From Desulfocapsaceae bacterium (GTDB lineage: Bacteria > Desulfobacterota > Desulfobulbia > Desulfobulbales > Desulfocapsaceae), in contig JAUSAB010000034.1 in the NCBI GenBank assembly GCA_030653035.1, positions 1 to 34,624 of the forward strand: a DNA stretch of 34,624 nt. The letters run 5' to 3'. The position numbers and the translations under genes are program-made. The notes under the pieces are model-generated. The model was not told where the DNA came from. It saw only the letters and a program-made list of their open reading frames with translations, and searched no databases. Shown in pieces: positions 7,747 to 16,126 of the stretch; within the stretch, counting starts at the first letter, position 1, and each line of letters starts with the position of its first letter.

Positions 7747-8211
7747 CTACTGTTTGGTATAAACAAGCGTCTGCTGTCTCTCGCCGCTTGGCATTTGAAG
7801 AGACACCTTTACTACCATTTCCCGGCCATCAGCACTAAGGCTACGGACATCTGTCGCTTTAACATCCCTACCACCTACATTCGAAATACTTTTCACGACA
7901 AGCGTACCGCCTACCCAATTCATTGTGGTTTTCGATTGACCGCCGTTCGGCAGATTGTTCACGCTTTCACTGCCATCAAGATTATACACTGCAACATCGC
8001 CTGTGGAACGCTCAATACTCAACTTAGTTGCTGTCTGTTTTATGATAAGCACTACCTTTTTCATCTGAGACTTTGCAGGGTTATTTATGCCAAAATCGCT
8101 CTTATTGACATCAAGCCCCCAGGTACCTGAAAAATCAGGAGCTGCATCGGCAGACACGAAACACGCGCTTACTATTGCAAATGCTAACACAAACCAAAGA
8201 AACCTTTTCAT
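7747..8211 (-). CDS. Secreted lipocalin-like hypothetical protein
   Basis: 154 residues with a clear signal peptide (hydrophobic 4-20, cleavage likely after SADA/A). The mature part starts PDFSGTWGLDVNKSDFG, a beta-barrel opening common in small secreted proteins of unknown role, and continues with alternating beta strands to QQTLVYTKQ. No catalytic motif is visible. A good AGGAGG-type ribosome site precedes the ATG at 8211. It is divergent from the ferredoxin gene, and about 300 bp separate them. Confidence 0.7.
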   Translation of the reverse strand: MKRFLWFVLAFAIVSACFVSADAAPDFSGTWGLDVNKSDFGINNPAKSQMKKVVLIIKQTATKLSIERSTGDVAVYNLDGSESVNNLPNGGQSKTTMNWVGGTLVVKSISNVGGRDVKATDVRSLSADGREMVVKVSLQMPSGERQQTLVYTKQ

Positions 8212-8410
8212 TTTTCCTCCTTATCAACCAATTATATTTTTACGAGATGCCCTCAATGTCTTCTTAAAAATACCAGAAAACAGCACGTCTCATCCTCCAC
8301 CCTGACAGCAGGAAAACAATCGTCTTGCCTTGAAGCCGGGTAACTGATTATTGCTGTCATTTTTTACACCCCCAAAACATCGAAGTTTTTTATTATTTTT
8401 TATAGCAGGC

Positions 8411-8451
8411 TTGACCCAAGTCAAAGTGACAGGGAGTATTTCTGGTATAAT
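8411..8451 (+). promoter_or_regulatory. FNR/CRP-family operator and promoter of the ferredoxin gene
   Basis: TTGACCCAAGTCAA (8411-8424) is a perfect TTGAC-N4-GTCAA palindrome of the FNR/DNR/HcpR type. A consensus TATAAT lies at 8446-8451. With a start near 8458-8459 the palindrome centre is at about -41, the class II activation position, and there is no separate -35. This predicts activation by an anaerobic or nitrosative-stress regulator. Confidence 0.7.
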
Positions 8452-8514
8452 GGGATCATATGAAGCGAATCAGCATCCACTTAAACCATAACTTTTTTCG
8501 ATGAGGATATACAA

Positions 8515-9267
8515 ATGAAAATAATGCGCAAGATTATCAAAATAAATGAAGAACTCTGTAACGGGTGCGGCCTCTGTGTGCCCGACTGCGCTGAAGGATC
8601 ACTGCAGATCATTGACGGCAAGGCCAGACTGGTGGCCGACAAGCTCTGCGATGGACTGGGCGCCTGTCTTGGTTCCTGCCCCACCGGCGCTCTGCAGGTT
8701 ATTGAACGTGAGGCCGAGGATTTCAGCGAAGAGGCGGTAGAAGAATTTTTGGCCCAAAAGAAAAAACATGAGACCGCCCAGACAGCGCCCAAGGCCTCCG
8801 GCTGCCCATCAGCCAGGCTCCAGACCTTTGCTCAGCAAACCCCATGCCAGATGGCCAACAAACCATCCCTGGCCGTTACGGGCGGCACTTCAGCGCTGAG
8901 CCACTGGCCGATCCAGATCCGGCTGGTACCGCCAACCGCCCCTTTCCTCCAGAATGCCGACTTGCTGGTAGCCGCCGACTGCTCCGCCGTCTCCGCCCCC
9001 AATTTCCAGACGGATTTTCTGACCGGCAAGGTAGTGATGATGGGCTGCCCCAAATTTGACGATGCCCAAAGCTATGTCCAGCGTTTTGCCGAGATCATTG
9101 CCACCTGCAACCTCCACAGCCTCACCATCCTGATCATGGAAGTTCCCTGCTGTGGCTCCATGGTCGGCATTATCAAGCAGGCCATGGAACAGGCCGGCAA
9201 GAGCGTGCCGGTAGAACAGATCACCCTCTCCACCCGAGGCGAGGTGATTGGCCACAGCCAGTGGTAA
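8515..9267 (+). CDS. Hcp-associated type ferredoxin-like iron-sulfur protein
   Basis: 250 residues. The N-terminal dicluster ferredoxin domain has one complete site (Cys15, 18, 21, 25) and a second site, C45-D-G-L48-G-A-C51...C55-P, with Leu at the usual second Cys. The C-terminal part has further Cys motifs (GCPS, ADCSAVSAP, MGCPKFDD, PCCGSM). This architecture is what I know from the iron-sulfur protein encoded beside hybrid cluster protein (hcp) in anaerobes; hcp itself is not in this window. Start at 8515 is supported by TGAGGA seven bases upstream. The FNR-like site upstream fits a role in nitrite/NO stress or anaerobic electron transfer. Partner inferred. Confidence 0.75.
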   Translation: MKIMRKIIKINEELCNGCGLCVPDCAEGSLQIIDGKARLVADKLCDGLGACLGSCPTGALQVIEREAEDFSEEAVEEFLAQKKKHETAQTAPKASGCPSARLQTFAQQTPCQMANKPSLAVTGGTSALSHWPIQIRLVPPTAPFLQNADLLVAADCSAVSAPNFQTDFLTGKVVMMGCPKFDDAQSYVQRFAEIIATCNLHSLTILIMEVPCCGSMVGIIKQAMEQAGKSVPVEQITLSTRGEVIGHSQW

Positions 9268-9355
9268 GGGGAAAAGGTGAAAGTTCTCCCGATTGCCATG
9301 CGCCACAGGAAACCCGACAAAACATCTTTGTTGACACATCTTTTCAGTCTAATCC

Positions 9356-9514
9356 TTCTCCCTGAGGGAGAAAGGTGGCCGAAGGCCGGATGAGGGGGAC
9401 AGCGACAGCTACGATCAGGATTTTCCCCTCACGTCACTCCTGCGCCGTCCATGGCGCGCGTGACACTATGGCATCCTTGCCAGGTCGCCTAACCCTCTCC
9501 CTCAGGGAGAGGGG
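9356..9514. repeat. Dispersed hairpin repeat family 2, copy a
   Basis: Begins with the palindrome TTCTCCCTGAGGGAGAA, followed by GGCCGAAGGCC, and ends with CCCTCTCCCTCAGGGAGAGG about 130 bp later. It lies in the convergent gap between the ferredoxin gene and the kinase. Related copies are at 15103 and 15979. Such stem-loops could act as two-way terminators or mRNA ends. Confidence 0.7.
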
Positions 9515-9556
9515 ATTTTTTGATACTTTTGTAAGAGCATCAATTGCAATATTTTT

Positions 9557-11659
9557 TCATTCCAACAGCTTACCACCATCAAGCCACCTTCCGTTTTCAT
9601 CCAGTACATCTCGGACAATCTGGGCGAGTGTTGTTATATTCATCGGTTTCATGGCATATTTTTTAATGCCATAAGCCAAGGCCTCTTTTTCTGTCACCAC
9701 CGAACTATACCCCGAGCACAGGATAATCGGCATGTCCGGCTTTATTTGCAGGATCGCCTTGGCCAGCTCGACACCGGACAGATCAGGCATGGTTTGATCG
9801 GTTATAACCAGATCAAATTCGTCGGCATGGGTGCGAATTTTCGCCAGCGCCTCAGCGCTGCTTGTTGTCGCTGTCACCTTGTAGCCAAGCATTTCTAGAA
9901 CCGCTTTATTCAGGGTGACGATGATTTCCTCGTCATCAACAACCAGAATCCGTTCTGTTCCTCCGGGCATATCTTTGATCTCGGTTGTTTCTGAAACCTC
10001 AGCACTCTTGGCCAGGGCCGGGATGTAAACATGGAAAGTGGAACCTTTGCCAGGTTCGCTCTCCACCTCGATAAAGCCATGCAGGGTTTTAACAATTCCG
10101 TGTACCACCGCCAGCCCCAGCCCACTGCCCTTACCCACTTCGTTTGTCGTAAAATAAGGTTCAAAAATCCGGGCCATTGTTTTTGCATCCATGCCGCGGC
10201 CGGTGTCCTGAATGGACAGCTCGATAAAAGGGCCGGGCGAGACATCGTGTTCAACAATGTCTTCTTTGCCAATTTCTTTACGGCTTAAGGTAACAGTCAA
10301 GGCCCCCTTTTCATTCTCCATGGCATGATAGGCATTCGTGCAGAGGTTCACCACAATCTGGTGGATGCTCGTCGGATCTGCGAGAATGGAACCACACTCT
10401 ATGTCAATATGCTCGTCCATGGAAATCGTGGTCGGCAGTGTTGACCGCAACATCTTCAAGGCCTCTTTGACAATCAAATGGGGTCGAAAAGGATGCAGTT
10501 GCAGAGCTCCTTTACGGCTGAAAAGGAGAATCTGCTTAACGAGCTCTGCTGCCCGCCTGCTTGAGCTGATGACTTGATCGATATCCTTTCTTGCCCTGCT
10601 GTCCTCCGGCAGATCGTGCATGGCGAGCTCGGAAAAGCCAATAATCGCCGAAAGAATGTTATTGAAATCATGGGCAATGCCGCCCGCCAGGGTGCCAATG
10701 GCCTCCATCTTATGGGACTGAAAAAGCTCCTCCTCCATTTTCTTCTGCTGAGTTATATCCCTGGCGACATGGATGAAATATTGCAATTCCCCATTCTCCG
10801 CAGCCATTGCGGCAGAAGATAGCTGGAAGGTCTTTCCCCGATTTTCATGTTTGATGACAGTTGTATGATTTTCGAAATCATGCAGTGTCTCCACCAGAGG
10901 ACACCCGGCGCAGGGTTGTGAGGTGCCGGTGAAGAGCTCATAACAGTGTTTGCCTTGCAATGCTCCCGGCTCTGCCTGAAAAAACTGGTGAGCGGCCTTG
11001 TTGGCCTGGACAATGTACATATTTTTGTCCTGAACAGTGACAATGTCGGTCATCGCATCAAATGTTTTTTCCCATTGCTCCTTGGCGGTGCGCACCTCAA
11101 TCTCGACAAGTTTCTGTTTGGTGACATCACTGATGACGATGCGGCAACCAACCGCACCATCAGTTTCCAGCGCTGAAAGGGCCTGTAAATGCGCCCAGAA
11201 CAGGGAGCCGTCCGCACGCACCATCCGTAACTCGCAGACCTGGGGTTCTCCCGTTTCAACAAGGTGCCGGCGATGGAGGTAGTAGCCGTCCTGATCTGCG
11301 GAGAAAATAAAGTGGGAGAGCGGCCGCTTCAGCAGCACGCCTCGGGCCACACCCAGCAAAGTGGCAATGGTGAGATTGGCCTCGACAATGAGCCCTTGTT
11401 GATTAATGGTCAGATAGCCCGCCGGGGCCAGATTATAGAGGTCGAAGTAACGCGCCCGCTCGGTTTCCAGATTATGCTCGGTAATGCGTAATTCCTCGTT
11501 CTGCATCTCCAGCTCGATCTGATGCACCCGCAGTTCATGCAGCAGTTGCTTCGCCGCCTCGGGCGACACACTTTCCTGATCTAAACTTTCACTTTTCCGG
11601 GCTTTTTCTTCTGCCCGTTTACGCAGATCCAAGGCTGTTTCACTGGGTGTTTGCAGCAT
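9557..11659 (-). CDS. PAS-containing hybrid histidine kinase with C-terminal receiver
   Basis: 700 residues, soluble, no membrane segment. An N-terminal coiled coil (about 1-68) is followed by PAS 1 (about 70-185) and PAS 2 (about 195-305, with CYELF...PCAGCP). The HisKA domain has phospho-acceptor His330 in GGIAHDFNN. The HATPase domain has N box NLCTNAYHAM, G1 DTGRGMD and G2 GKGSGLGLAVVHG. The receiver domain (about 570-690) has VVDDEE, phospho-acceptor Asp in ITDQTMPD and Lys in AMKP. The output partner is not obvious. Its ribosome site AAGGA runs straight into a 16-G tract before the ATG at 11659, so expression may vary with tract length. It lies downstream of the CheB-CheR-PAS gene on the same strand. 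Confidence 0.93.
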   Translation of the reverse strand: MLQTPSETALDLRKRAEEKARKSESLDQESVSPEAAKQLLHELRVHQIELEMQNEELRITEHNLETERARYFDLYNLAPAGYLTINQQGLIVEANLTIATLLGVARGVLLKRPLSHFIFSADQDGYYLHRRHLVETGEPQVCELRMVRADGSLFWAHLQALSALETDGAVGCRIVISDVTKQKLVEIEVRTAKEQWEKTFDAMTDIVTVQDKNMYIVQANKAAHQFFQAEPGALQGKHCYELFTGTSQPCAGCPLVETLHDFENHTTVIKHENRGKTFQLSSAAMAAENGELQYFIHVARDITQQKKMEEELFQSHKMEAIGTLAGGIAHDFNNILSAIIGFSELAMHDLPEDSRARKDIDQVISSSRRAAELVKQILLFSRKGALQLHPFRPHLIVKEALKMLRSTLPTTISMDEHIDIECGSILADPTSIHQIVVNLCTNAYHAMENEKGALTVTLSRKEIGKEDIVEHDVSPGPFIELSIQDTGRGMDAKTMARIFEPYFTTNEVGKGSGLGLAVVHGIVKTLHGFIEVESEPGKGSTFHVYIPALAKSAEVSETTEIKDMPGGTERILVVDDEEIIVTLNKAVLEMLGYKVTATTSSAEALAKIRTHADEFDLVITDQTMPDLSGVELAKAILQIKPDMPIILCSGYSSVVTEKEALAYGIKKYAMKPMNITTLAQIVRDVLDENGRWLDGGKLLE

Positions 11660-11660
11660 G

Positions 11661-11676
11661 CCCCCCCCCCCCCCCC
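11661..11676 (-). repeat. 16-base G homopolymer between ribosome site and start codon
   Basis: The plus strand shows 16 consecutive C, flanked by G at 11660 and TCCTT at 11677-11681. On the kinase mRNA this reads AAGGA, then G x16, then C, then ATG. Slippage would change the Shine-Dalgarno to start spacing without touching the coding frame. No upstream in-frame start exists. Confidence 0.85.
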
Positions 11677-11740
11677 TCCTTAATGATTTTTTTGTTTTTC
11701 AGGCTATGTTGAACCTGTTGAACCTGTTGCAAAAGTGTAA

Positions 11741-11905
11741 TGAGTGGTTCGACAGGATCACCACACACAGGAAAAGGCTAACCCCGGTAAACGGGATAAG
11801 TGCCTTACAGATTATTTTCTTGCGAAAAACAAGAAAATAATCTGTAAGGCACTTATAAATCCAATGAAGATACCGTTCACCCTGAGCTTGTCGAAGGGGA
11901 TTACC
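11741..11905. repeat. Composite inverted repeats, including a 27-bp perfect palindrome with 7-nt loop
   Basis: Positions 11796-11822 are the exact reverse complement of 11830-11856, with loop CGAAAAA (arm begins ATAAGTGCCTTACAG). Outside it, GGTTCGACAGGATCACC (about 11747-11763) faces TTCACCCTGAGCTTGTCGAA (about 11876-11895), an imperfect inverted pair. The latter motif is a common dispersed repeat in many bacterial genomes. The element fills most of the 334-bp gap between the CheB-CheR and kinase genes. No ORF is seen in the gap. Confidence 0.75.
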
Positions 11906-11993
11906 GGAGTTTTGCAGCAGGCTCTATTACGCGCTGTTTCTTTAGCAAAGGCTAAATGCTTATTTGTAGCCTCTCACGCCCTACGGCTCCCTG

Positions 11994-14900
11994 TCAAGAA
12001 ATGTCAACATCGCCACCAGATTTTTCCGCCGAAATCGCCCGCTCCGTCGTCGCAATGGCATAGACATCCCCAGCTTCATTGATCAGGGCGGTGGCGATCA
12101 TCCGAACCTTGACAATCCTGCCATCTTTGGCAATCCGCTCGGCATTGTACGGTTTCAGGATATCAGAATGGATCAACTGCTGGACCCTGACCAATGCCTT
12201 CTCCTGCAACCCCGTCGGAACCAGGCTGCGGATATTCATGGTCAGCGCCTCGGCTTCGCTCCAGCCATACATCCTCTGGGCCGCCCGGTTCCAGGCCAGG
12301 ATGCGCCCCTCCAGATCCTGCAACAAAATGGCAGCGTGCGAATCCTTAATAATGGCAGCCGAGCGCTGCATCAACTCCCGCATCTGCCTTTGCCCCATAA
12401 TATTGACGAACGTGATCACCGCCCCCTCGATCACATTTTCCAGGGTCCGATAGGGGCGGACACGCAACAGAAACCACTCGCCGGCGGTAGTCTGCACTTC
12501 AATCTCTTTGGGAATCAGGGTGTCCAGCACCGCCTGCACATCCGCTACCAGGCTGTCATACCCGGTCAGGTTGGTGACGATATGGCCGAGCGGCCGCCCC
12601 AGATCAGAGGGGATCAGATTAATCACCTGGGTGATGGCCGGAGTGAAACGCTGGATTCGCAGTCGATGATCAACAAAGGCGATACCAATATCGGTACCGG
12701 CCAGCAGGTTGTTCATGTCATTATTGGCGCGCGACAGATCAACCACCTTGGTCTGCAGCTCAGCATTGACCGTGGCCAATTCCTCGTTCACTGATTGCAG
12801 CTCCTCCTGGGAGGTCTCCAGTTCCTCGTTGGTCGATTGCAGCTCCTCATTCACCGACTGCATCTCTTCGTTGGAGCTATCCAACTCTTCAATACTACGC
12901 TGGAGATAGTGTTCCTTGGTCTGCAATTCCTGGCGCAAGGCGGCAAGGCGCCCCTCAGTATCGGCCGGATTCTGACCGGTGCTGAGGGGTGGCTCTGCCC
13001 CCCCTGATTCTGCCGGCAGTCCCGGCGGCAACTCCGGCGTATCCTCAAGGACAACCAGATACAACATCTGTTCGCTGGCAGTCAAACCATTCCCGGCCTC
13101 GACAAAGGACGACGACCCCACCGGCACGACGGTCAGATTAACAGTGGTAAAATCACCGTTGGTTTTTACCCGCAGACCGGGATGGCATACCGGCTCTTTA
13201 TGGATTACGGCCTGATAGAGGGCAGACGTCAGATCATGGCGCAACCCTTCACGGGCCATCTTCAGAATATTCAAGCTGGCCTCGCCTGGCGGCGGTTCCA
13301 GAAAACGGCCAGTCCGGCCATGCAGATAAAAGATCTCGCCGCGTTCACTGACCAGCACCCCAACCGGGGCGTAACGCTGGAGCAAGATCCTTTCCGTCAG
13401 CTCGCGCATGGGGAATTTGCTCTGCTCCGCAGGATGACCAGCGGGACGCATGACCTCCCCACTCTCTGGCGGCGACGGCAGAAACCGTCGCAGGATCGGA
13501 CGGTAAACCCCAGGCACTTCATCTTTACGTTGAAACAGTTTCCACTGACGGTCAACCGGCGTAAAGATCTCCTCAAAATCGCCGATGCTCTCGGATGTCC
13601 CCAGAAAGAGCATCCCGCCCATCCTCAAGGCGTAATGAAACAGAGGGATCACCTTTTTCTGCAGTTCCCCGTTCATATAGATCAACAGGTTACGGCAGGT
13701 GATCAGGTCCAGTTTGGAAAATGGCGGGTCTTTAATCACATCATGTTCGGAAAAGATCACCATATCCCGGATGTTTTTATTGATGCGATAAGTCGTGCCG
13801 TCGTCTTGCAGAGTAAAAAAACGTTTCAGCCTTTCGGCGGAAATATCAACACCAATGCCGGCAGAATAGGTCCCGACACGGGCCGCATTAATGGCCTGAC
13901 TGTCAATATCGGTGGCAAACAACTGCACCTTGAAAAACTGCTTCAACGCCTCCATCTGCTCCTGAATAAGAATGGCAACGGAGTACGCCTCTTCACCGGT
14001 GGAACAGCCGCAGGTCCAGACCCGGATGGTCGAACCGGAGGGCTTGTCGGCAAGAAGTTGCGGGATGGCCCTGGTTTCAAGGGCAACAAAGGCCTCAGGG
14101 TCACGGAAGAAATTTGTGACCCCGATCAACAGTTCTTGAAAAAGCGCCTTGAGCTCAATCGGGGTCTGCTGGAGAAACCGGACATAATCACTGAGTTCAG
14201 AGATCTGATGAATACCCATGCGCCGTTCAATGCGACGGCTGATAGTGTTCTGTTTGTACTGCGAGAAATCATGACCAGTCTGGGACCGAATCAGAATAAA
14301 AATTTTTTTTAACAGGTCTTCCGACCTGGGAACTGCGGCAATGTGCGTCCTGGCTGTTTTTCCAAAGATATTCGCGACATAGGAAATCAGCATGGCCGGC
14401 ATCTCCGTCACCGGCAGGGCATAGTCCACCATGCCGGTGGCAATGACACTGGACGGCATACCGTCAAACTCGGCAGACTCGGGATTCTGGGCCATGACAA
14501 TCCCGCCCTCGCTCTTTACCGCCCTCGCCCCCAGGGTGCCATCCCTGCCGGTGCCGGAAAGAATGATACAGATCGCTTTTTCTTGCTGATCCTGGGCCAG
14601 GGAACGAAAGAAAAAATCAATTGGCAGGTGCTGACCGCGGGGCAGGACCGGCTCCAACAAATGGAGGGCGCCATGGAGAAAGGACAAATCGCGGTTGGGC
14701 GGGATAATATAGACGCAGTTGGGTTGAACAACAACACCGTCCTCGACCTCAAAGACCTGCATCCGAGTATAGCGTTTGACCAGATCGACAAGGAGGCTCT
14801 TATGGTCCGGGGCCAGATGCTGCACCAGAACAAAGGCCATGCCGGGGTCGGAATCGGCAGGCATGGCGGAGAAAAAGGCCTCAAAGGCCGCCAGCCCACC

Positions 14901-15053
14901 GGCCGAAGCGCCGATCCCGACAACGGGAAAGCCGGGATCAGTGGTGGGAACGGCAGGATCTGTTTTAGATTGGATCTTTGTTGAAATGGTTATCTGTTCC
15001 GTTTCCGGTACAGAGGGTTCTGCCGATATGTCCTGTTTTTTTCGTTTGCTCAT
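11994..15053 (-). CDS. CheB-CheR-PAS fusion protein (chemotaxis-type methylesterase/methyltransferase)
   Basis: 1019 residues from the ATG at 15053. The frame stays open to 15149, but those 32 codons are hairpin repeat, and GGAAAAG stands before 15053. Order of domains: CheB methylesterase (GIGASAGG nucleophile Ser, VQHL His, GTGRDGT Asp); CheR methyltransferase (SRRIERRM, ELLIGVTNFFRD, SAM-binding TCGCSTGEEAYS, CRNLLIYM); a long coiled coil (NEEMQSVNEELQSTNEE type); and two PAS domains (AGTDIGIAFVD... and SHAAILLQDLEGRILAWN...). It ends without a kinase domain, whereas many relatives carry one. The hybrid kinase encoded next may supply it. Receptor methylation by this type of protein is inferred. 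Confidence 0.92.
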   Translation of the reverse strand: MSKRKKQDISAEPSVPETEQITISTKIQSKTDPAVPTTDPGFPVVGIGASAGGLAAFEAFFSAMPADSDPGMAFVLVQHLAPDHKSLLVDLVKRYTRMQVFEVEDGVVVQPNCVYIIPPNRDLSFLHGALHLLEPVLPRGQHLPIDFFFRSLAQDQQEKAICIILSGTGRDGTLGARAVKSEGGIVMAQNPESAEFDGMPSSVIATGMVDYALPVTEMPAMLISYVANIFGKTARTHIAAVPRSEDLLKKIFILIRSQTGHDFSQYKQNTISRRIERRMGIHQISELSDYVRFLQQTPIELKALFQELLIGVTNFFRDPEAFVALETRAIPQLLADKPSGSTIRVWTCGCSTGEEAYSVAILIQEQMEALKQFFKVQLFATDIDSQAINAARVGTYSAGIGVDISAERLKRFFTLQDDGTTYRINKNIRDMVIFSEHDVIKDPPFSKLDLITCRNLLIYMNGELQKKVIPLFHYALRMGGMLFLGTSESIGDFEEIFTPVDRQWKLFQRKDEVPGVYRPILRRFLPSPPESGEVMRPAGHPAEQSKFPMRELTERILLQRYAPVGVLVSERGEIFYLHGRTGRFLEPPPGEASLNILKMAREGLRHDLTSALYQAVIHKEPVCHPGLRVKTNGDFTTVNLTVVPVGSSSFVEAGNGLTASEQMLYLVVLEDTPELPPGLPAESGGAEPPLSTGQNPADTEGRLAALRQELQTKEHYLQRSIEELDSSNEEMQSVNEELQSTNEELETSQEELQSVNEELATVNAELQTKVVDLSRANNDMNNLLAGTDIGIAFVDHRLRIQRFTPAITQVINLIPSDLGRPLGHIVTNLTGYDSLVADVQAVLDTLIPKEIEVQTTAGEWFLLRVRPYRTLENVIEGAVITFVNIMGQRQMRELMQRSAAIIKDSHAAILLQDLEGRILAWNRAAQRMYGWSEAEALTMNIRSLVPTGLQEKALVRVQQLIHSDILKPYNAERIAKDGRIVKVRMIATALINEAGDVYAIATTERAISAEKSGGDVDIS

Positions 15054-15102
15054 ATCTTTTCCACTGTTGATCCAGGAATGTGCTGTGGGTTTTCTGTATT
15101 GA

Positions 15103-15198
15103 TCTCCCCCTCCCTTGGGGGGAGGGGGAAAGTGGCCGGATAGTTTCATCTGGCAAAGGCACCTCCACCCTAACCTTCCCCCCTGTTGGGGGAGGGGA
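15103..15198. repeat. Dispersed hairpin repeat family 2, copy b
   Basis: Stem-loop CTCCCCCTCCC/GGGAGGGGG-type at 15104-15130 and a second one, CCTTCCCCCCTGTTGGGGGA, near 15174-15193, with GTGGCCGGAT between. It fills the gap between the CheB-CheR gene and the cysteine-cluster gene, both on the minus strand. Confidence 0.65.
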
Positions 15199-15207
15199 AT
15201 TTTTCTT

Positions 15208-15864
15208 TCATATGGTCAGTCTCAAGCCCTGGGACGATTCAGAGACAACCACCCCAAAGGTCTGCAGCAGTTGAAAGAGTGGACGGCCAAAGAGAAAAAG
15301 CTCCTCAGTCAAAGAGAGGTTAAATTCCTGCACCATCCGATCCCGAAAGGAAAGATCGGTATTCACCTGCATCTCCAGTGACCGCAGGATATTCTCTGTC
15401 GGATCAATTAGCTTCTTCTCCACCTCCCGCATATCAGGACAGGGACACAATCGCTCATACTCCTCCACCAATAACCGATGCGGGTCCCCTTCCTCCAGAA
15501 TATCGAGACGACTGAGCAGATCCTGTCCCACCAGGGCCAGGGTTTCCTCCGGTTGCCAGCATTTCAGCACCCCGCAGGCCATGGGCCGGCTTCCGTAGAT
15601 GGAACAGCCTATGCCGGCAGGGACATAATAACAGCAACACCAATCCTGGCCGGTTCCCCGAATCTTCACCAATTCCTGAAGCACCGGCTCAATCCGATCA
15701 GAGAGCGGACTATAGGCCAGTTCGCCGCGTCGGATGGTGATCAGATCATCAAGCGGCAATTGGCCGCTCCGTACCAGGTGCAGATCCTGTCCATGCAGGG
15801 CCGGTCCGCCTTTCTGACAGCAGGTGCCGCAGCGTAAACACTCTGTTTGTTTTTCCCTCTTCAT
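15208..15864 (-). CDS. YkgJ-type cysteine-cluster protein (possible zinc or iron-sulfur binding)
   Basis: 218 residues. CLRCGTCCQKGGPAL (9-23) is the hallmark of YkgJ-family proteins. It is followed by a WCCCYYVPAGIGCSIYGSRP block and MACGVLKCW, giving the usual set of conserved Cys. An extra CPCP motif occurs later. The family is thought to bind metal through these Cys; no reaction is established. No membrane segment. Start at 15864 begins MKREKQTECLRC. Hairpin repeats flank it on both sides, so it is probably its own transcription unit. Confidence 0.8.
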   Translation of the reverse strand: MKREKQTECLRCGTCCQKGGPALHGQDLHLVRSGQLPLDDLITIRRGELAYSPLSDRIEPVLQELVKIRGTGQDWCCCYYVPAGIGCSIYGSRPMACGVLKCWQPEETLALVGQDLLSRLDILEEGDPHRLLVEEYERLCPCPDMREVEKKLIDPTENILRSLEMQVNTDLSFRDRMVQEFNLSLTEELFLFGRPLFQLLQTFGVVVSESSQGLRLTI

Positions 15865-15926
15865 AAATGAACCAGCACAACTATTTATAATTTTTTGCTA
15901 TCAGCTTTAGGCCTGAATTAAAAAAG

Positions 15927-15977
15927 CTATCCCGAGATTTTTCCTGATTAAAAAATCCAGCAAAAATGTCGGGATAG
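15927..15977. repeat. Long inverted repeat
   Basis: CTATCCCGA (15927-15935) pairs exactly with TCGGGATAG (15969-15977), and the ATTTTT/AAAAAT blocks just inside also pair. It is directly followed by repeat family 2 copy c. It is probably part of a mobile or structural repeat. Confidence 0.5.
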
Positions 15978-15978
15978 T

Positions 15979-16081
15979 CCCCTCTCCCTAAGGGAGGGTG
16001 AGGGTGAGGGGGAAGATCTGATTTCAAACTTCTGCAGTCCCCCTCATCCGGCCTTCGGCCACATTCTCCTTCAGGGAGAAA
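15979..16081. repeat. Dispersed hairpin repeat family 2, copy c
   Basis: CCCCTCTCCCTAAGGGAGGG at 15979 begins the element. CCTCATCCGGCCTTCGGCC near 16041 and TTCTCCTTCAGGGAGAA at 16064-16080 are the reverse-complement match of copy a. It lies between the cysteine-cluster gene and the acetyl-CoA hydrolase gene. Confidence 0.7.
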
Positions 16082-16126
16082 GAATTGTTTCGATGTTTTT
16101 AGTGAATCTTTGCACCCATTAGAAGG

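Noticed and set aside
13182-14312. 376-codon plus-strand frame
   Set aside because: Antisense to the CheB-CheR gene; His/Gln/Gly-rich shadow composition and no motif.
15054-15149. N-terminal extension of the CheB-CheR protein
   Set aside because: The extra 32 codons are hairpin repeat sequence; ATG 15053 fits the domain start.
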